Of a DNA stretch of 64,000 nucleotides, positions 1-7,320 are shown piece by piece. The notes below the pieces were generated by a model, which worked only from the letters and a program-made list of their open reading frames with translations, made no database searches and was not told the DNA's origin. The position numbers and the translations under genes are program-made. The stretch is taken from positions 31,374-95,373 of the forward strand of contig CAJXUS010000010.1 of assembly GCA_913060675.1 (NCBI GenBank), written 5' to 3'. This DNA comes from an uncultured Rhodospirillales bacterium (GTDB lineage Bacteria > Pseudomonadota > Alphaproteobacteria > Kiloniellales > Kiloniellaceae). Each line of letters starts with the position of its first letter. The first letter of the stretch is position 1.

Positions 1-354
1 GATGGTGAAAATTACTATGTGGTGCAAACAGACAAAGATAGCCGGGATAATATAGGTAACGAAATCACCTATATGAACGACAGCGGCGACCCTTCCATCC
101 AATGGCGAATGCAAAGCGAAGACCCCGCCGCCGATGATCCAAATCCCGAACTAACAATGGCTGAATTTAAAGATATGAGCCTGGCGGTTCGCGCCCTGGT
201 AAAGGCTTGTTACACCCGCCTGGCCCAGATTGAAGGCCTTATCTCTTTAACGGTTGTCGGTGCAAAAGACGATGCGGCAGCGGTCCAGGCACTTCTAGAC
301 ATTGACCTGGAAGCGGGTTGGCCAGAAAAATATCAGGCTGAAGGGGGCCGCTAA
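1..354 (+). CDS. Phage tail-region hypothetical protein (5' end outside window)
   Basis: The reading frame is open to the first base of the window, so the gene is cut by the left edge; an internal GTG at 19 is only the first in-window start option. The visible 118 residues are acidic and hydrophilic, with no signal peptide or membrane segment. A predicted helical part (around TMAEFKDMSLAVRALVKA) precedes a short C-terminal tail. Its stop codon overlaps the ATG of the next gene (TAATG), which indicates translational coupling to the SPRY-like tail protein. I do not recognise the family. A role in tail or fibre assembly is inferred only from position. Confidence 0.6.
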   Translation, partial: DGENYYVVQTDKDSRDNIGNEITYMNDSGDPSIQWRMQSEDPAADDPNPELTMAEFKDMSLAVRALVKACYTRLAQIEGLISLTVVGAKDDAAAVQALLDIDLEAGWPEKYQAEGGR

Positions 355-1940
355 TGTTTTCAACACGTCCTTACAGGCCCATAAGTACGGCATGGAAACC
401 ACCTTATGAAAATTCCTGTGTTGGCCGGGGTTCCGGTTATCGTATGAACCATACAGGCATTGCCGCAGCAGATCAGACAAAACTTACAATTCATTTCGCG
501 ATGACGCGGGTTAAGTTCGGTGCAACTCAATCAATTTTTGGCGTTGCTGCGGGTGGTAAGACTTTCTTTTGTTCGTTGCAATCTGATGACACGCTGTTTG
601 TTGGTGGTGGCGGTGGTGATATCGGTGGTAAATGGATATCTACACGCAAGTTTCGTGACGTTCACGCCTATCCCGTCACCATTCAATATGACGCGGGTAA
701 CGCAACAGCCGAAGACCGCTTGAAGGTGTTCATCGGGCGGGCACAGGAAACAGAATTTAATACGGGAAATCATGCGGTTGTTACTTTAAATAACACTAAT
801 CCTATGATGTTTTCCGGGGCCAATAATTACTGGTTTTCTGCAAGCGGTGGAGGATTCCCTTTCGAAGGTTTATTGCATAACGTCCACTTTATGCCGGGGC
901 AGATTGTAAGTCCGAGCGAGTTTTTAGAAGATGTATCAAAAGTCGGGCGCGATATCGAAGCAATTAAAAAATCATCTAGCCTTTCATATGCAGAAGGTGG
1001 TTTTCACTGCACCTTTGGTAATAGCGGCAATCTTGGCGAAAACTCGGAAGGCGTTACAGATTTAACGGTTGCGGGCATGACCAGCGATGATCAAATTATC
1101 TCTGTGCCGGGCGATCCATTCCCTGTTATGAATGCGCTTAATACTCAATCGACTAATATCATAAGTAACGGTGGTTTAACCTCCACCTATTCGGGAGGGT
1201 CTGTAACCTCTAGCGGCATGGTTACAATGCCATTTCCTCAAACGGGGGCATGGTACTATGAACATACTTGCGATATTGTTGGTGGAGATTTTCGGGTTGG
1301 TATCGCCCCACCGCAAGCCATGTCAAAAAGCGGGGTTAATATTATTCCCGGTAGTGCAGCAGGACAATTCACCTATAGGCATACTGGTGTAAAAGACCTT
1401 AACAATGTGCAATCCGCTTATGGGGCCTCCTACTCAGCAGGACATACAATTGGTATTTTGTATGATGGGGACGCCGGGACAATTGAATTCTTTGACGATA
1501 CAGGTGCCTCTCAAGGTGTAATCTCTGGCTTATCTGGGGAGTATGCTGCAATCTGGAATACTTATGTTGGCGGTAAAGCTACGCTTAACTTTGGGCAGCG
1601 TTCTTTTAAGCATATGCAGCCTGCGGGGTCTAATGTCCTTAGAGCCTCTAATCTGCCAACACCAAGCGCCCCGGCTGATCCTGATACCGGAAGTTTTACA
1701 GGGAATGCTGCCACGGATGGGAGTTACGTTCATTTGGGCTATGCGCCTAGCTATGACGACGCGCTAACAATCAACGGTAACGCGGTTACTTGGGGAACCC
1801 ATGCAGACCCTACGGCAAGCGGCTTCAAGCTTCGCGCGTCCTCAAGTTCTTACAATTCATCCGGCACCAACACTTATTCACTCGTAACAGCCAACGCCGA
1901 ATACGGCGGGGGGGATGCGCCTTATCCATTAGCAAAGTAA
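354..1940 (+). CDS. Phage tail/fibre-like protein with SPRY-like C-terminal half
   Basis: The protein has 528 residues and is rich in Gly, Ser, Thr and Asn, as expected of a beta-rich receptor-binding or tail protein. The first half has a concanavalin-like flavour (many aromatic and Gly-rich strands). At roughly residues 295-430 the order of elements resembles a SPRY/B30.2 domain: a YYE strand, a VGI strand, a YGASYSAG turn, a GILYDGDAGTIEFF hairpin, then a LNFGQRSF strand. A Ser/Thr/Asn-rich tail follows. It starts on the stop of the upstream gene and is followed by a terminator before the lysis genes. Host-surface recognition is an inference from the fold and position. I see no enzymatic motif. 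Confidence 0.6.
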   Translation: MFSTRPYRPISTAWKPPYENSCVGRGSGYRMNHTGIAAADQTKLTIHFAMTRVKFGATQSIFGVAAGGKTFFCSLQSDDTLFVGGGGGDIGGKWISTRKFRDVHAYPVTIQYDAGNATAEDRLKVFIGRAQETEFNTGNHAVVTLNNTNPMMFSGANNYWFSASGGGFPFEGLLHNVHFMPGQIVSPSEFLEDVSKVGRDIEAIKKSSSLSYAEGGFHCTFGNSGNLGENSEGVTDLTVAGMTSDDQIISVPGDPFPVMNALNTQSTNIISNGGLTSTYSGGSVTSSGMVTMPFPQTGAWYYEHTCDIVGGDFRVGIAPPQAMSKSGVNIIPGSAAGQFTYRHTGVKDLNNVQSAYGASYSAGHTIGILYDGDAGTIEFFDDTGASQGVISGLSGEYAAIWNTYVGGKATLNFGQRSFKHMQPAGSNVLRASNLPTPSAPADPDTGSFTGNAATDGSYVHLGYAPSYDDALTINGNAVTWGTHADPTASGFKLRASSSSYNSSGTNTYSLVTANAEYGGGDAPYPLAK

Positions 1941-1966
1941 CTCAATCAAACAGGTCTTTTAATCCG

Positions 1967-1988
1967 CCGCCTTTTGGGCGGTTTTTTT
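1967..1988 (+). terminator. Rho-independent terminator between tail and lysis modules
   Basis: A 5-bp GC stem, CCGCC (1967-1971) pairing with GGCGG (1977-1981) around a 5-base loop, is followed by a run of seven T (1982-1988). It lies 27 bases after the tail gene stop. It argues against starting the next gene at 1974, because that start would fall inside the terminator loop. Confidence 0.8.
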
Positions 1989-2003
1989 GTGTGTGGGGGA
2001 ACT

Positions 2004-2336
2004 ATGCCTGGAAATACTTTACCACCTTCTGGCGGGTCCGGTTGGTGGGAAATCATCTACATAACTCTGGCCGCTATTTTGGGGCGCGCGTCCTGGCATG
2101 CCTATGAAGTCCAGCAAAAAAACCGGCGCTTTCTGTCCTGGTTGTTGATTACGGACCTCATTATCGCGGCAGCCATGGCCATGGTGGGGGCTGGGGTTTG
2201 CGACTATTACGGCCTGGAAGGTCAGGTCAAATATGCCGTTATCGGGGTCTTGGCTCACCTAGGGCCAGGTGGTTGCCATCATCTTGCTAAGCCTTTTTTA
2301 AAGCGTTGGTCAAAAGGGGGTACTGGCAATGTGTAA
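2004..2336 (+). CDS. Putative phage holin (small membrane protein)
   Basis: About 110 residues when started at the ATG at 2004, which follows a G-rich stretch (1995-1999) and lies past the terminator. Hydrophobic segments are visible around WWEIIYITLAAIL, FLSWLLITDLIIAAAMAMVGAGV and VKYAVIGVLAHLG, suggesting two to three membrane spans. A basic C terminus (KPFLKRWSKGG) follows. The 3' end overlaps the start of the endolysin gene by 8 bases. Holin function is inferred from size, topology and place directly before a muramidase; the family itself is not recognised by sequence. Confidence 0.6.
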   Translation: MPGNTLPPSGGSGWWEIIYITLAAILGRASWHAYEVQQKNRRFLSWLLITDLIIAAAMAMVGAGVCDYYGLEGQVKYAVIGVLAHLGPGGCHHLAKPFLKRWSKGGTGNV

Positions 2337-2859
2337 ACTAACTTTTCCTTTTGCTCTTTCCCACATTTCTACCTGGGAAGGTGGCTTCTCTCTTCACAAG
2401 TGGGACCCAGGCGGGGCCACTAACCACGGCATTACCAGGAAGACCTTGTCCGCCTGGCGTGGGTACAAGGTAAGCGTGGAAGAAGTGCGCGCCCTGACCC
2501 CAGAAGAAGCTGGAGAAATCTACCGCAAAAACTATTGGGACCGGTGCCGGTGTCACAGTCTCCCCCCTGCCCTGGCCTTTGCCGTCTTTGATAGCGCGGT
2601 CAACCAAGGCACCGGTGGCGCGTCCAAATGCCTACAAAAGGCTGTTGGAGCAAAGGTGGACGGGCAAATCGGCCCTAAAACAATCAACCTGGTCCAGGCG
2701 GCTATTCACTCCCGTGGCGAAGAAGACGTGTTGTTATCTTTCTGTGCCCGGCGTGGGGTTCGTTATTCCTGGTCTTCAATCTTCAAAATTGCCGGTTTCG
2801 GCTGGTTGCGTCGCCTCCTGGATACTCACCAGAAGGCACATACTCTCCTGAAAGGATAA
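2329..2859 (+). CDS. GH108 family endolysin (N-acetylmuramidase)
   Basis: The 176-residue protein matches glycosyl hydrolase family 108. The N-terminal WEGGF motif carries the likely catalytic Glu17, followed by DPGGATNHGIT (26-36), the family signature. A peptidoglycan-binding type C-terminal half follows (QKAVGAKVDGQIGPKTI). The family cleaves the MurNAc-GlcNAc backbone. There is no signal peptide, so export would need the upstream holin-like protein. A G-rich ribosome binding site lies 8 bases before the ATG, inside the upstream gene. The product would release phage particles at the end of the lytic cycle. Confidence 0.88.
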   Translation: MCKLTFPFALSHISTWEGGFSLHKWDPGGATNHGITRKTLSAWRGYKVSVEEVRALTPEEAGEIYRKNYWDRCRCHSLPPALAFAVFDSAVNQGTGGASKCLQKAVGAKVDGQIGPKTINLVQAAIHSRGEEDVLLSFCARRGVRYSWSSIFKIAGFGWLRRLLDTHQKAHTLLKG

Positions 2860-2863
2860 TCAC

Positions 2864-3247
2864 TTGCAGTTATTTTCTATGTTACGTCTTCGCGCAGTCG
2901 CCATCTTGTTTGGTTGCGTGGCCGTTCTCTTCCTGGCCGGTTGCGCGGGGTCGCTTCCTGGTATCAGCAAACAGGGCAAACAGGGAGGCACGGAAGCGGC
3001 GGTCTTCTATAACGATGATGGCACCCTGAAAGAGGCCCGAATATCCGACTACAAGGATAAACAGTCCGTTGAACTCTCGATAGAGAAACCCGACGGCACC
3101 AAGGTGGTTTATAAGGCGTCCGGGGTTACTGGATCGAAACAAGCTGAAGTACGCGGCGACGTTGAAAAGGCTATTTCTGGCGACGTAAAGGACGCGGTGC
3201 CCACCGTGGGCAAAATTATAACTGATATTGTAGGGAGTGCGCCTTGA
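2864..3247 (+). CDS. Small phage-encoded lipoprotein (possible spanin-like)
   Basis: 127 residues with a clear type II signal peptide: basic start, hydrophobic core, then the lipobox LAGC with Cys27. The mature part is hydrophilic with alternating charged residues (for example KEARISDYKDKQSVELSIEKPDG). The TTG start at 2864 is chosen because an AAAGGA ribosome binding site ends 7 bases before it; an ATG lies 15 bases further on. Its place right after the endolysin suggests an outer-membrane spanin-like role, but no inner-membrane partner is seen, so this is a guess. The end overlaps the next gene by 4 bases. Confidence 0.6.
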   Translation: MQLFSMLRLRAVAILFGCVAVLFLAGCAGSLPGISKQGKQGGTEAAVFYNDDGTLKEARISDYKDKQSVELSIEKPDGTKVVYKASGVTGSKQAEVRGDVEKAISGDVKDAVPTVGKIITDIVGSAP

Positions 3248-3687
3248 CGGTTAAGAGAAAAGCTAAAGCTTCAGGGGTCAGCTTTGTTAGATACTCGACC
3301 ACCAACCCAAGTTTAACTTGGTGTACCTTGAAGCGGGTGTGGGTTCTTAAGGAACCCATTACCATTTGGTTTGTTACAGATAGTGGGGACCGGTTAACTT
3401 TCACCGTGCCCGTCGGCTTTGAAACTGACCTGGCGTCTATCCCCCGCCTTTGCCGATCTTTCATTCCCCAGGTTGGTGCCCATATTCTTGCCGCTATCGT
3501 CCATGACTGGTGTTATCGTAACCCGTCCATGATCTGGATGGCCAAAGAGGACGCGGACTTATTGTTTCGCAAGGGTATGGAACAGGCCGGGGTTGGCCGC
3601 CTGAAAAGGTCCCTAATGTATGGGGGGGTTAAGTATTTTGGGGCAAGTTCTTACCAACCTGGCATCGTCCAACTTGTCAGGTTGTAA
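3244..3687 (+). CDS. DUF1353 family phage protein
   Basis: 147 residues. The family hallmarks are present: the strand VGFETDLASIPR and the following AAIVHDWCYR motif (Asp/Ser-Pro-Arg and His-Asp pairs). DUF1353 proteins are common in phage late regions next to lysis or tail genes; their biochemical role is not established. Translation starts at a TTG that overlaps the upstream TGA, with GGGAG about 6 bases before, so expression is probably coupled to the lipoprotein gene. It is the last gene of the + strand late operon; a strong hairpin terminator follows. Confidence 0.8.
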   Translation: MTVKRKAKASGVSFVRYSTTNPSLTWCTLKRVWVLKEPITIWFVTDSGDRLTFTVPVGFETDLASIPRLCRSFIPQVGAHILAAIVHDWCYRNPSMIWMAKEDADLLFRKGMEQAGVGRLKRSLMYGGVKYFGASSYQPGIVQLVRL

Positions 3688-3698
3688 GTGAATAATGA

Positions 3699-3731
3699 AA
3701 GTGGGGGACGATCCCCCACTTGACCTTTTTG
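3699..3731 (+). terminator. Terminator after the phage late operon
   Basis: A perfect stem of about 9 bp, AAGTGGGGG (3699-3707) with CCCCCACTT (3713-3721), and a 5-base loop is followed after a few bases by TTTTT. It sits between two convergent genes. The T run is better on the + strand, so it mainly ends the late operon. Confidence 0.75.
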
Positions 3732-3737
3732 GGGTGC

Positions 3738-4058
3738 TTATTTGTCAACCGTTGGTTTAGTGTAAACAAGGGTGGTAAAGTTAATACTCTTTCCTTCTTC
3801 TGTTTGCCTAATGCCTTTTTCAATACCTATAACCTCAAACAAAGACCCTCCTTCCAAATCAGCAAACCCTGGCGTTCTTCCAAGGCGAGTGTCAATTACA
3901 TCACCAATATTGAAAAACGAAATTGGTTCGTCTGCGTCTATATAATACAACATAGCGTCGGAACCTTTCGGCCCAGCAAACACTTGTAAATTGTATTCTG
4001 CGTCTGTCTCTTTCCAAATGTTGGATTGTGAGGATTGCCCTCTTTTTTCAATTTTCAT
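3738..4058 (-). CDS. Hypothetical protein in prophage cargo region
   Basis: 106 residues from the ATG at 4058 (a TTG at 4073 would add five). The protein is hydrophilic with many short beta-like stretches (FAGPKGSDAMLYYIDADE, SLFEVIGIEKG, INFTTLVYTKP) and no signal peptide or membrane segment. I do not recognise the family. It is transcribed against the late operon and divergently from the LexA-box gene at 4209. The dyad at 4169-4192 lies between the two and could serve both promoters. AT content is higher here than in the lysis genes. Confidence 0.5.
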   Translation of the reverse strand: MKIEKRGQSSQSNIWKETDAEYNLQVFAGPKGSDAMLYYIDADEPISFFNIGDVIDTRLGRTPGFADLEGGSLFEVIGIEKGIRQTEEGKSINFTTLVYTKPTVDK

Positions 4059-4168
4059 GATCGCAACTTTCAATAATAAATTAAATATGTTCTCTATTTT
4101 AGGTAAAGTTCGCCCCCAAAAACAAGATGTAGATCATATCCTTCATAAAATAAAATTACTCTTGTTTC

Positions 4169-4192
4169 CAAATTGACAAACATGTCAATTTG
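4169..4192. promoter_or_regulatory. Perfect 10-bp dyad between divergent genes
   Basis: Arms CAAATTGACA (4169-4178) and its exact complement at 4183-4192 flank a 4-base spacer. Each arm contains TTGACA, one reading right and one reading left, so the dyad can supply a -35 hexamer in both directions. It abuts the LexA box. Likely an operator or a divergent promoter core; the binding protein is unknown. Confidence 0.5.
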
Positions 4193-4201
4193 TTCTTTAT
4201 T
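4173..4201 (+). promoter_or_regulatory. Candidate promoter of the LexA-box gene
   Basis: A consensus -35 TTGACA (4173-4178), a 17-base spacer and a -10-like TTTATT (4196-4201, 4 of 6 to consensus) are seen. Transcription would begin near 4208-4209, at the ATG itself, implying a leaderless message. That fits the absence of a ribosome binding site. The -10 lies between the two halves of the LexA box. Confidence 0.45.
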
Positions 4202-4206
4202 TGTTC
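4192..4206 (+). promoter_or_regulatory. LexA (SOS) box, GTTC-N7-GTTC
   Basis: GTTC at 4192-4195 and GTTC at 4203-4206 are separated by exactly seven bases (TTTATTT). This is the direct-repeat operator known for alphaproteobacterial LexA. It ends two bases before the ATG at 4209 and overlaps the candidate -10. The same arrangement occurs before the paralogous gene at 11178. Confidence 0.75.
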
Positions 4207-4208
4207 TC

Positions 4209-4499
4209 ATGAAAATATCGAAAATGAAAACCTCATTACCGCGCCGTGACGAATACCTGGTCACCCTCTATGATGGACATAGCGTTCTGGTTCGAGCCCA
4301 TAATCTTGGCAAGATAGAAAAGAAAGAAGACGCTATGCGCCAGGCCCGTGGTGTACTTTGTGACTACCTAGAACAGGGCCAGCACCAGGCTGGCATGGTC
4401 GATCTTATGGGTAAGGGTTTTATGCTCACCATATGCAAGAACCCAGGCGACATTGACCTGGCAGAAGTAGACCGCTATCAAAGTGATATAATTTACTAA
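4209..4499 (+). CDS. SOS-controlled small protein, paralogue of the 10888-11178 gene
   Basis: 96 residues from the ATG at 4209, hydrophilic, without signal peptide or membrane span. It shares length and several blocks with the protein at 10888-11178: start MKxS, a VTL/VTV strand, VLVRA/VQVRS, a helix ending in (D/E)YLEQG, then AG-x-x-(D/E)L-x-GKG and a short variable tail. The pattern strand-strand-helix suggests one compact alpha/beta domain. No known family is recognised. The perfect LexA box touching the start codon argues for induction by DNA damage. Function is unknown; a checkpoint, repair or prophage-induction helper role would fit the regulation but is not shown. Confidence 0.65.
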   Translation: MKISKMKTSLPRRDEYLVTLYDGHSVLVRAHNLGKIEKKEDAMRQARGVLCDYLEQGQHQAGMVDLMGKGFMLTICKNPGDIDLAEVDRYQSDIIY

Positions 4500-4518
4500 G
4501 TATCCAGGGTCCAAAATC

Positions 4519-4935
4519 ATGTATAAGAAATTCATACTTATTCTTTTGGTCCTGCTGTTTTCTTACCCCTCTTTATCCGAAGGCCTCACCGTTCCAGCCA
4601 CGGTTATTTCCGTTTATGATGGTGATACTTTCACAATTGAAGCGGAAACCTGGCCAGGTCAGTGGGTGCGTAAAAAGATACGGGTTAATGGCATAGACAC
4701 GCCTGAAATCAGAACCAAGTGTAAATCAGAAAAAGCTTTGGGTTATAAAGCCAGAGATTTCGCGGTCGATTTGCTTGGTGAAAAAGTGATTTTAAAAAAC
4801 ATTTCAGATGGTAAATTCGCCGGTCGAAACTTAGCCGATGTTTATTTGTCAGATGGTCGGAACTTCAGTGAAATTATGATTAGTAGCGGCTTGGCCCGAA
4901 TATATAACGGCGGCAAACGATCAGGCTGGTGTTAA
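4519..4935 (+). CDS. Secreted thermonuclease-like (SNase family) nuclease
   Basis: 138 residues with an N-terminal signal peptide (MYKKFILILLVLLFSYPSLSEG). The staphylococcal-nuclease fold residues are all present: DGDT with Asp36, Arg55, the Asp60-Thr61-Pro-Glu63 motif, and Arg103 in the FAGR segment, matching Asp21, Arg35, Asp40, Glu43 and Arg87 of the Staphylococcus enzyme. It should be an active calcium-dependent nuclease exported to the periplasm or outside. It lies 19 bases after the LexA-box gene and may share its transcript. In a prophage it could degrade incoming or released DNA; that role is inference. Confidence 0.85.
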   Translation: MYKKFILILLVLLFSYPSLSEGLTVPATVISVYDGDTFTIEAETWPGQWVRKKIRVNGIDTPEIRTKCKSEKALGYKARDFAVDLLGEKVILKNISDGKFAGRNLADVYLSDGRNFSEIMISSGLARIYNGGKRSGWC

Positions 4936-5016
4936 TATTTTTGCCCTGGATAATATTATCACTTGCTTTGCGGGTGCTTTATACCTGAATATTCCCGGTA
5001 AAAGGGAGGTGACGTT

Positions 5017-5316
5017 TTGACTGATTACGCACAATATCACGCAAGAAGTAAATCGCTTGGGGCTGCAATATTTCTCTGGATTTTATTTGGCGGCTTAGGT
5101 GCACACCGTTTTTATCTTAAAAGCGCCCTTGGTGTTTTCTATATAGTACTGCAAGTCTGTGCATTTTCCTTCCTATTTAATGGCCACCCGGACGTGGCGG
5201 TGGTGCTTTGGGGGCTGCTTTTATGCCTGGGGTTATTTGATTTTTTCTGGCTCTTTGGAAGTGTCAGTAAATACAATCAAAATATAGCTTCTGAATTGAC
5301 GCCAAAAACACGATAA
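5017..5316 (+). CDS. TM2 domain membrane protein
   Basis: 99 residues. The TM2 signature is clear: KSLGAAIFLWILFGGLGAHRFYL with the GGxGxHRFY turn between two helices, then a second hydrophobic stretch of two segments (GVFYIVLQVCAFSFLF, VVLWGLLLCLGLFDFFWLF). The start is a TTG at 5017, chosen because a strong GGGAGG ribosome binding site ends 7 bases before it. TM2 proteins are small membrane proteins of unknown role, often found as accessory genes. It is convergent with the DUF2806-like gene. Confidence 0.82.
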   Translation: MTDYAQYHARSKSLGAAIFLWILFGGLGAHRFYLKSALGVFYIVLQVCAFSFLFNGHPDVAVVLWGLLLCLGLFDFFWLFGSVSKYNQNIASELTPKTR

Positions 5317-5343
5317 GTAGTTCTAGATTTTTATGGTTGCCAC

Positions 5344-6258
5344 TTAGGGTAAAACAGTAACTACCATTGGACCCTTATTCCATTTGTCCAGAATCATACT
5401 AAAATAATCTTTATTCTCTGAAGAACCACAAATTTCAAACAACTCTGCTCCGGCTTGTGTGAACCAAGCTTTTCCAATTGCTAATTGGTTTTCTTTATCG
5501 TTATCAAAGGTTAAAATAACCTCTTTATTATAATAAGTAAGTAAAACTGATTTCTTAATATTCAATAAGTGTAAATTTTGGTGTGGATCAAACTTGATTA
5601 ACCCTATTGCGTCCAAATGATTTAGAGTTTGAAAATTTATACCTTCATTATTATAAATTTCATCTTCAATATTCATGACCATAGGCGTAGCTTGATGAGC
5701 CATCCACACAAACTGCCCGAAATTGGTAAAAAGTTCCGCATCTTTTTTGTCTAAAGTAGAAGTTATTTCTAATGCTCTCTTAGAAATAGTTCCCGATTTT
5801 GTTGCTTCCCTTAAAAGTATCCTTGACCACAAAGTTTGCATTTTTTCATCAGAAATATTTTCACATTTATTGAAAAAATTGGCCACCCAATCTTCTTCCA
5901 AATTGTCTACATCAGAATATTCTGGTAATTGCTCTAGTACCGGAATAGCAATAGCTTCAATGTTTTCTTGTTTCCGGGTTTCTTTATGTACAAACCGTCG
6001 AACTGCTCTTTGTTGCAGATCATTCGCGCCTTCCGACAATATGATATCGACTTGGACCTTACTTTCTGCTGCAATTTTTGCAGCTTCGGCTTGAGCTTTT
6101 GCATTCTTCTTTGTCATATGCGGCTCGATTAAGACGCCAGCACCAGTCGCTAACTTCTTTAAAAAAGTATCAATTGGCTTAGATAATTTACCAAGTCCAG
6201 TTACATCATTAATTTCCATAACAAGTCTCACAATATGTATTGATAGTTTTTCAGCCAA
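5344..6258 (-). CDS. DUF2806-like protein at prophage end
   Basis: 304 residues, soluble. A basic, Ala/Lys-rich segment (MTKKNAKAQAEAAKIAAESK, about residues 48-67) is followed by a helical domain. That domain has the pattern seen in DUF2806-type proteins: EDWVANFFNKCENISDEKMQTLWSRILLREA and a following RALEITSTLDKKDAELFTNFGQFVW. The C-terminal third is predicted beta-rich. The assignment rests on remembered family pattern, not on a search. Codons are AT-rich compared with the lysis genes, which suggests separate acquisition. As the last gene before attR it sits where prophages often carry accessory or defence genes; no function is known. Confidence 0.6.
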   Translation of the reverse strand: MAEKLSIHIVRLVMEINDVTGLGKLSKPIDTFLKKLATGAGVLIEPHMTKKNAKAQAEAAKIAAESKVQVDIILSEGANDLQQRAVRRFVHKETRKQENIEAIAIPVLEQLPEYSDVDNLEEDWVANFFNKCENISDEKMQTLWSRILLREATKSGTISKRALEITSTLDKKDAELFTNFGQFVWMAHQATPMVMNIEDEIYNNEGINFQTLNHLDAIGLIKFDPHQNLHLLNIKKSVLLTYYNKEVILTFDNDKENQLAIGKAWFTQAGAELFEICGSSENKDYFSMILDKWNKGPMVVTVLP

Positions 6259-6657
6259 AAGTAGTTATTACAAATAACCCCACCAAAAGCAAAAGGTTGG
6301 GTGTGATTAGAAAATTTGGATTTTAAAGTCAGTTAAAAAGTTATAGACTTTTAAAATAATACGGCGGTTTTCTACCAGTTTTTCCGGGCATAAATAGCCC
6401 CTTAAAAGTCTACACAAGCCCGGAGTACAGCCGTTCTATATGACATTGGTAATGACGGGGTCGGCGGTTCAATTCCGCCTCACGGCACCATTTCTACCTA
6501 ACATTCTCAACATGTTATATAACTCATCGTATTTCTTAAAATTCGAGTCTCTGGACAAAATTATCAAAAATTCCTGAAAACCCCAAATAGTGACTTACAG
6601 AGTATCTTTTCTGAGAGTTAAGCCTTTCGAAGCCAGGCCCTATAAAAGGTTCTAGTT
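6259..6657. other. Prophage-chromosome junction, no protein gene
   Basis: AT-rich spacer between the DUF2806-like gene and the lytic transglycosylase. It holds the tRNA-like fragment at 6430-6490 and nothing else that I can support. No integrase is present on this side; with this att orientation it would be expected at the other prophage end, outside the window. Confidence 0.5.
6430..6490 (+). pseudogene. tRNA 3'-end fragment, probable attR
   Basis: A perfect T arm is visible: GGCGG (6463-6467), loop TTCAATT, CCGCC (6475-6479). It is followed by a 7-base 3' acceptor strand TCACGGC, discriminator A and encoded CCA (6488-6490). No matching 5' acceptor GCCGTGA, D arm or anticodon arm is found at a normal distance; GCCGT at 6430 gives only a 5-bp partial acceptor match. 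A prophage inserted in a tRNA 3' end leaves just such a copy at its far end, on the same strand and with host DNA to the right. The tRNA identity cannot be told. Confidence 0.6.
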
Positions 6658-7320
6658 CTAGTTCGAGTAAAGTTTGAAACGTACCTTTCCGGGGCGTCGT
6701 GCAAGAATACCATCATCGGATATTAATCTTTTTTTCCAATTGGTTAGTATTACTAAGACATAATATTGTGTTTCTTCGTAGGGCGGGACACCGTTGTATT
6801 TTTCTACAATTTCGGGTCCGGCGTTATAAGCTGCCAGAGCCAACTTCCACGATTTAAATTTTTGATATTGAGCGGCGAGATACCGTGCGCCGCCATCAAT
6901 ATTCAGTATGGGAATTTTAGGATTTATTCTTAAACCTTTCGCAGTCTCAGGCATTAACTGGGTAAGTCCGATTGCTCCTTTTGGGGAGATGGCATTGATG
7001 TTGAAGTTACTTTCTTGTTGTATGAGGGCTATAAATAGCTTTGGTGGGATCTTATGGTAACGCGCAGCTTTTCTTGCTTGCTGAATAATCGCACTTTTAC
7101 TCCACTTAACCTGCCGTTCTCTTGAGAGTTCAAAGGAGTACAGTTTGCGGAATGCATCGCTCATAGGTATAGGGGTAATTATGGTGCCATTCGGATAGTA
7201 CTCAATAACCTGAGCAACGGCAGCATGCCTTAATGCCGCAGATAAAGTAATAGATATAACAATTATAATGAATAATCGTTTTAGACTTAATTCCTTGAAT
7301 TGAAAAATTTCAAATTTCAT
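6658..7320 (-). CDS. Lytic transglycosylase, SLT domain (GH23)
   Basis: 220 residues. An N-terminal hydrophobic segment (residues 14-37) serves as signal peptide or anchor. The SLT fold follows from about residue 75: catalytic Glu103 in IQQESNFN, the [16 protein letters not shown] motif (112-127), DGGARYL and AYNAGP (164-169). The family cleaves peptidoglycan with formation of 1,6-anhydro-MurNAc in the periplasm. It is the first host-type gene beyond the likely attR. It stands alone, transcribed toward the prophage. A stand-alone SLT of this size may serve envelope turnover or a secretion apparatus. Confidence 0.88.
   Translation of the reverse strand: MKFEIFQFKELSLKRLFIIIVISITLSAALRHAAVAQVIEYYPNGTIITPIPMSDAFRKLYSFELSRERQVKWSKSAIIQQARKAARYHKIPPKLFIALIQQESNFNINAISPKGAIGLTQLMPETAKGLRINPKIPILNIDGGARYLAAQYQKFKSWKLALAAYNAGPEIVEKYNGVPPYEETQYYVLVILTNWKKRLISDDGILARRPGKVRFKLYSN

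Noticed and set aside
6400..6490. Complete tRNA gene
   Set aside because: No D arm, anticodon arm or full 5' acceptor strand can be placed at a normal distance.
6649..6664. Three GTTC tetramers spaced six bases apart, a possible LexA array
   Set aside because: Spacing is not seven bases between tetramers, and the motif lies at the 3' end of the transglycosylase coding region.
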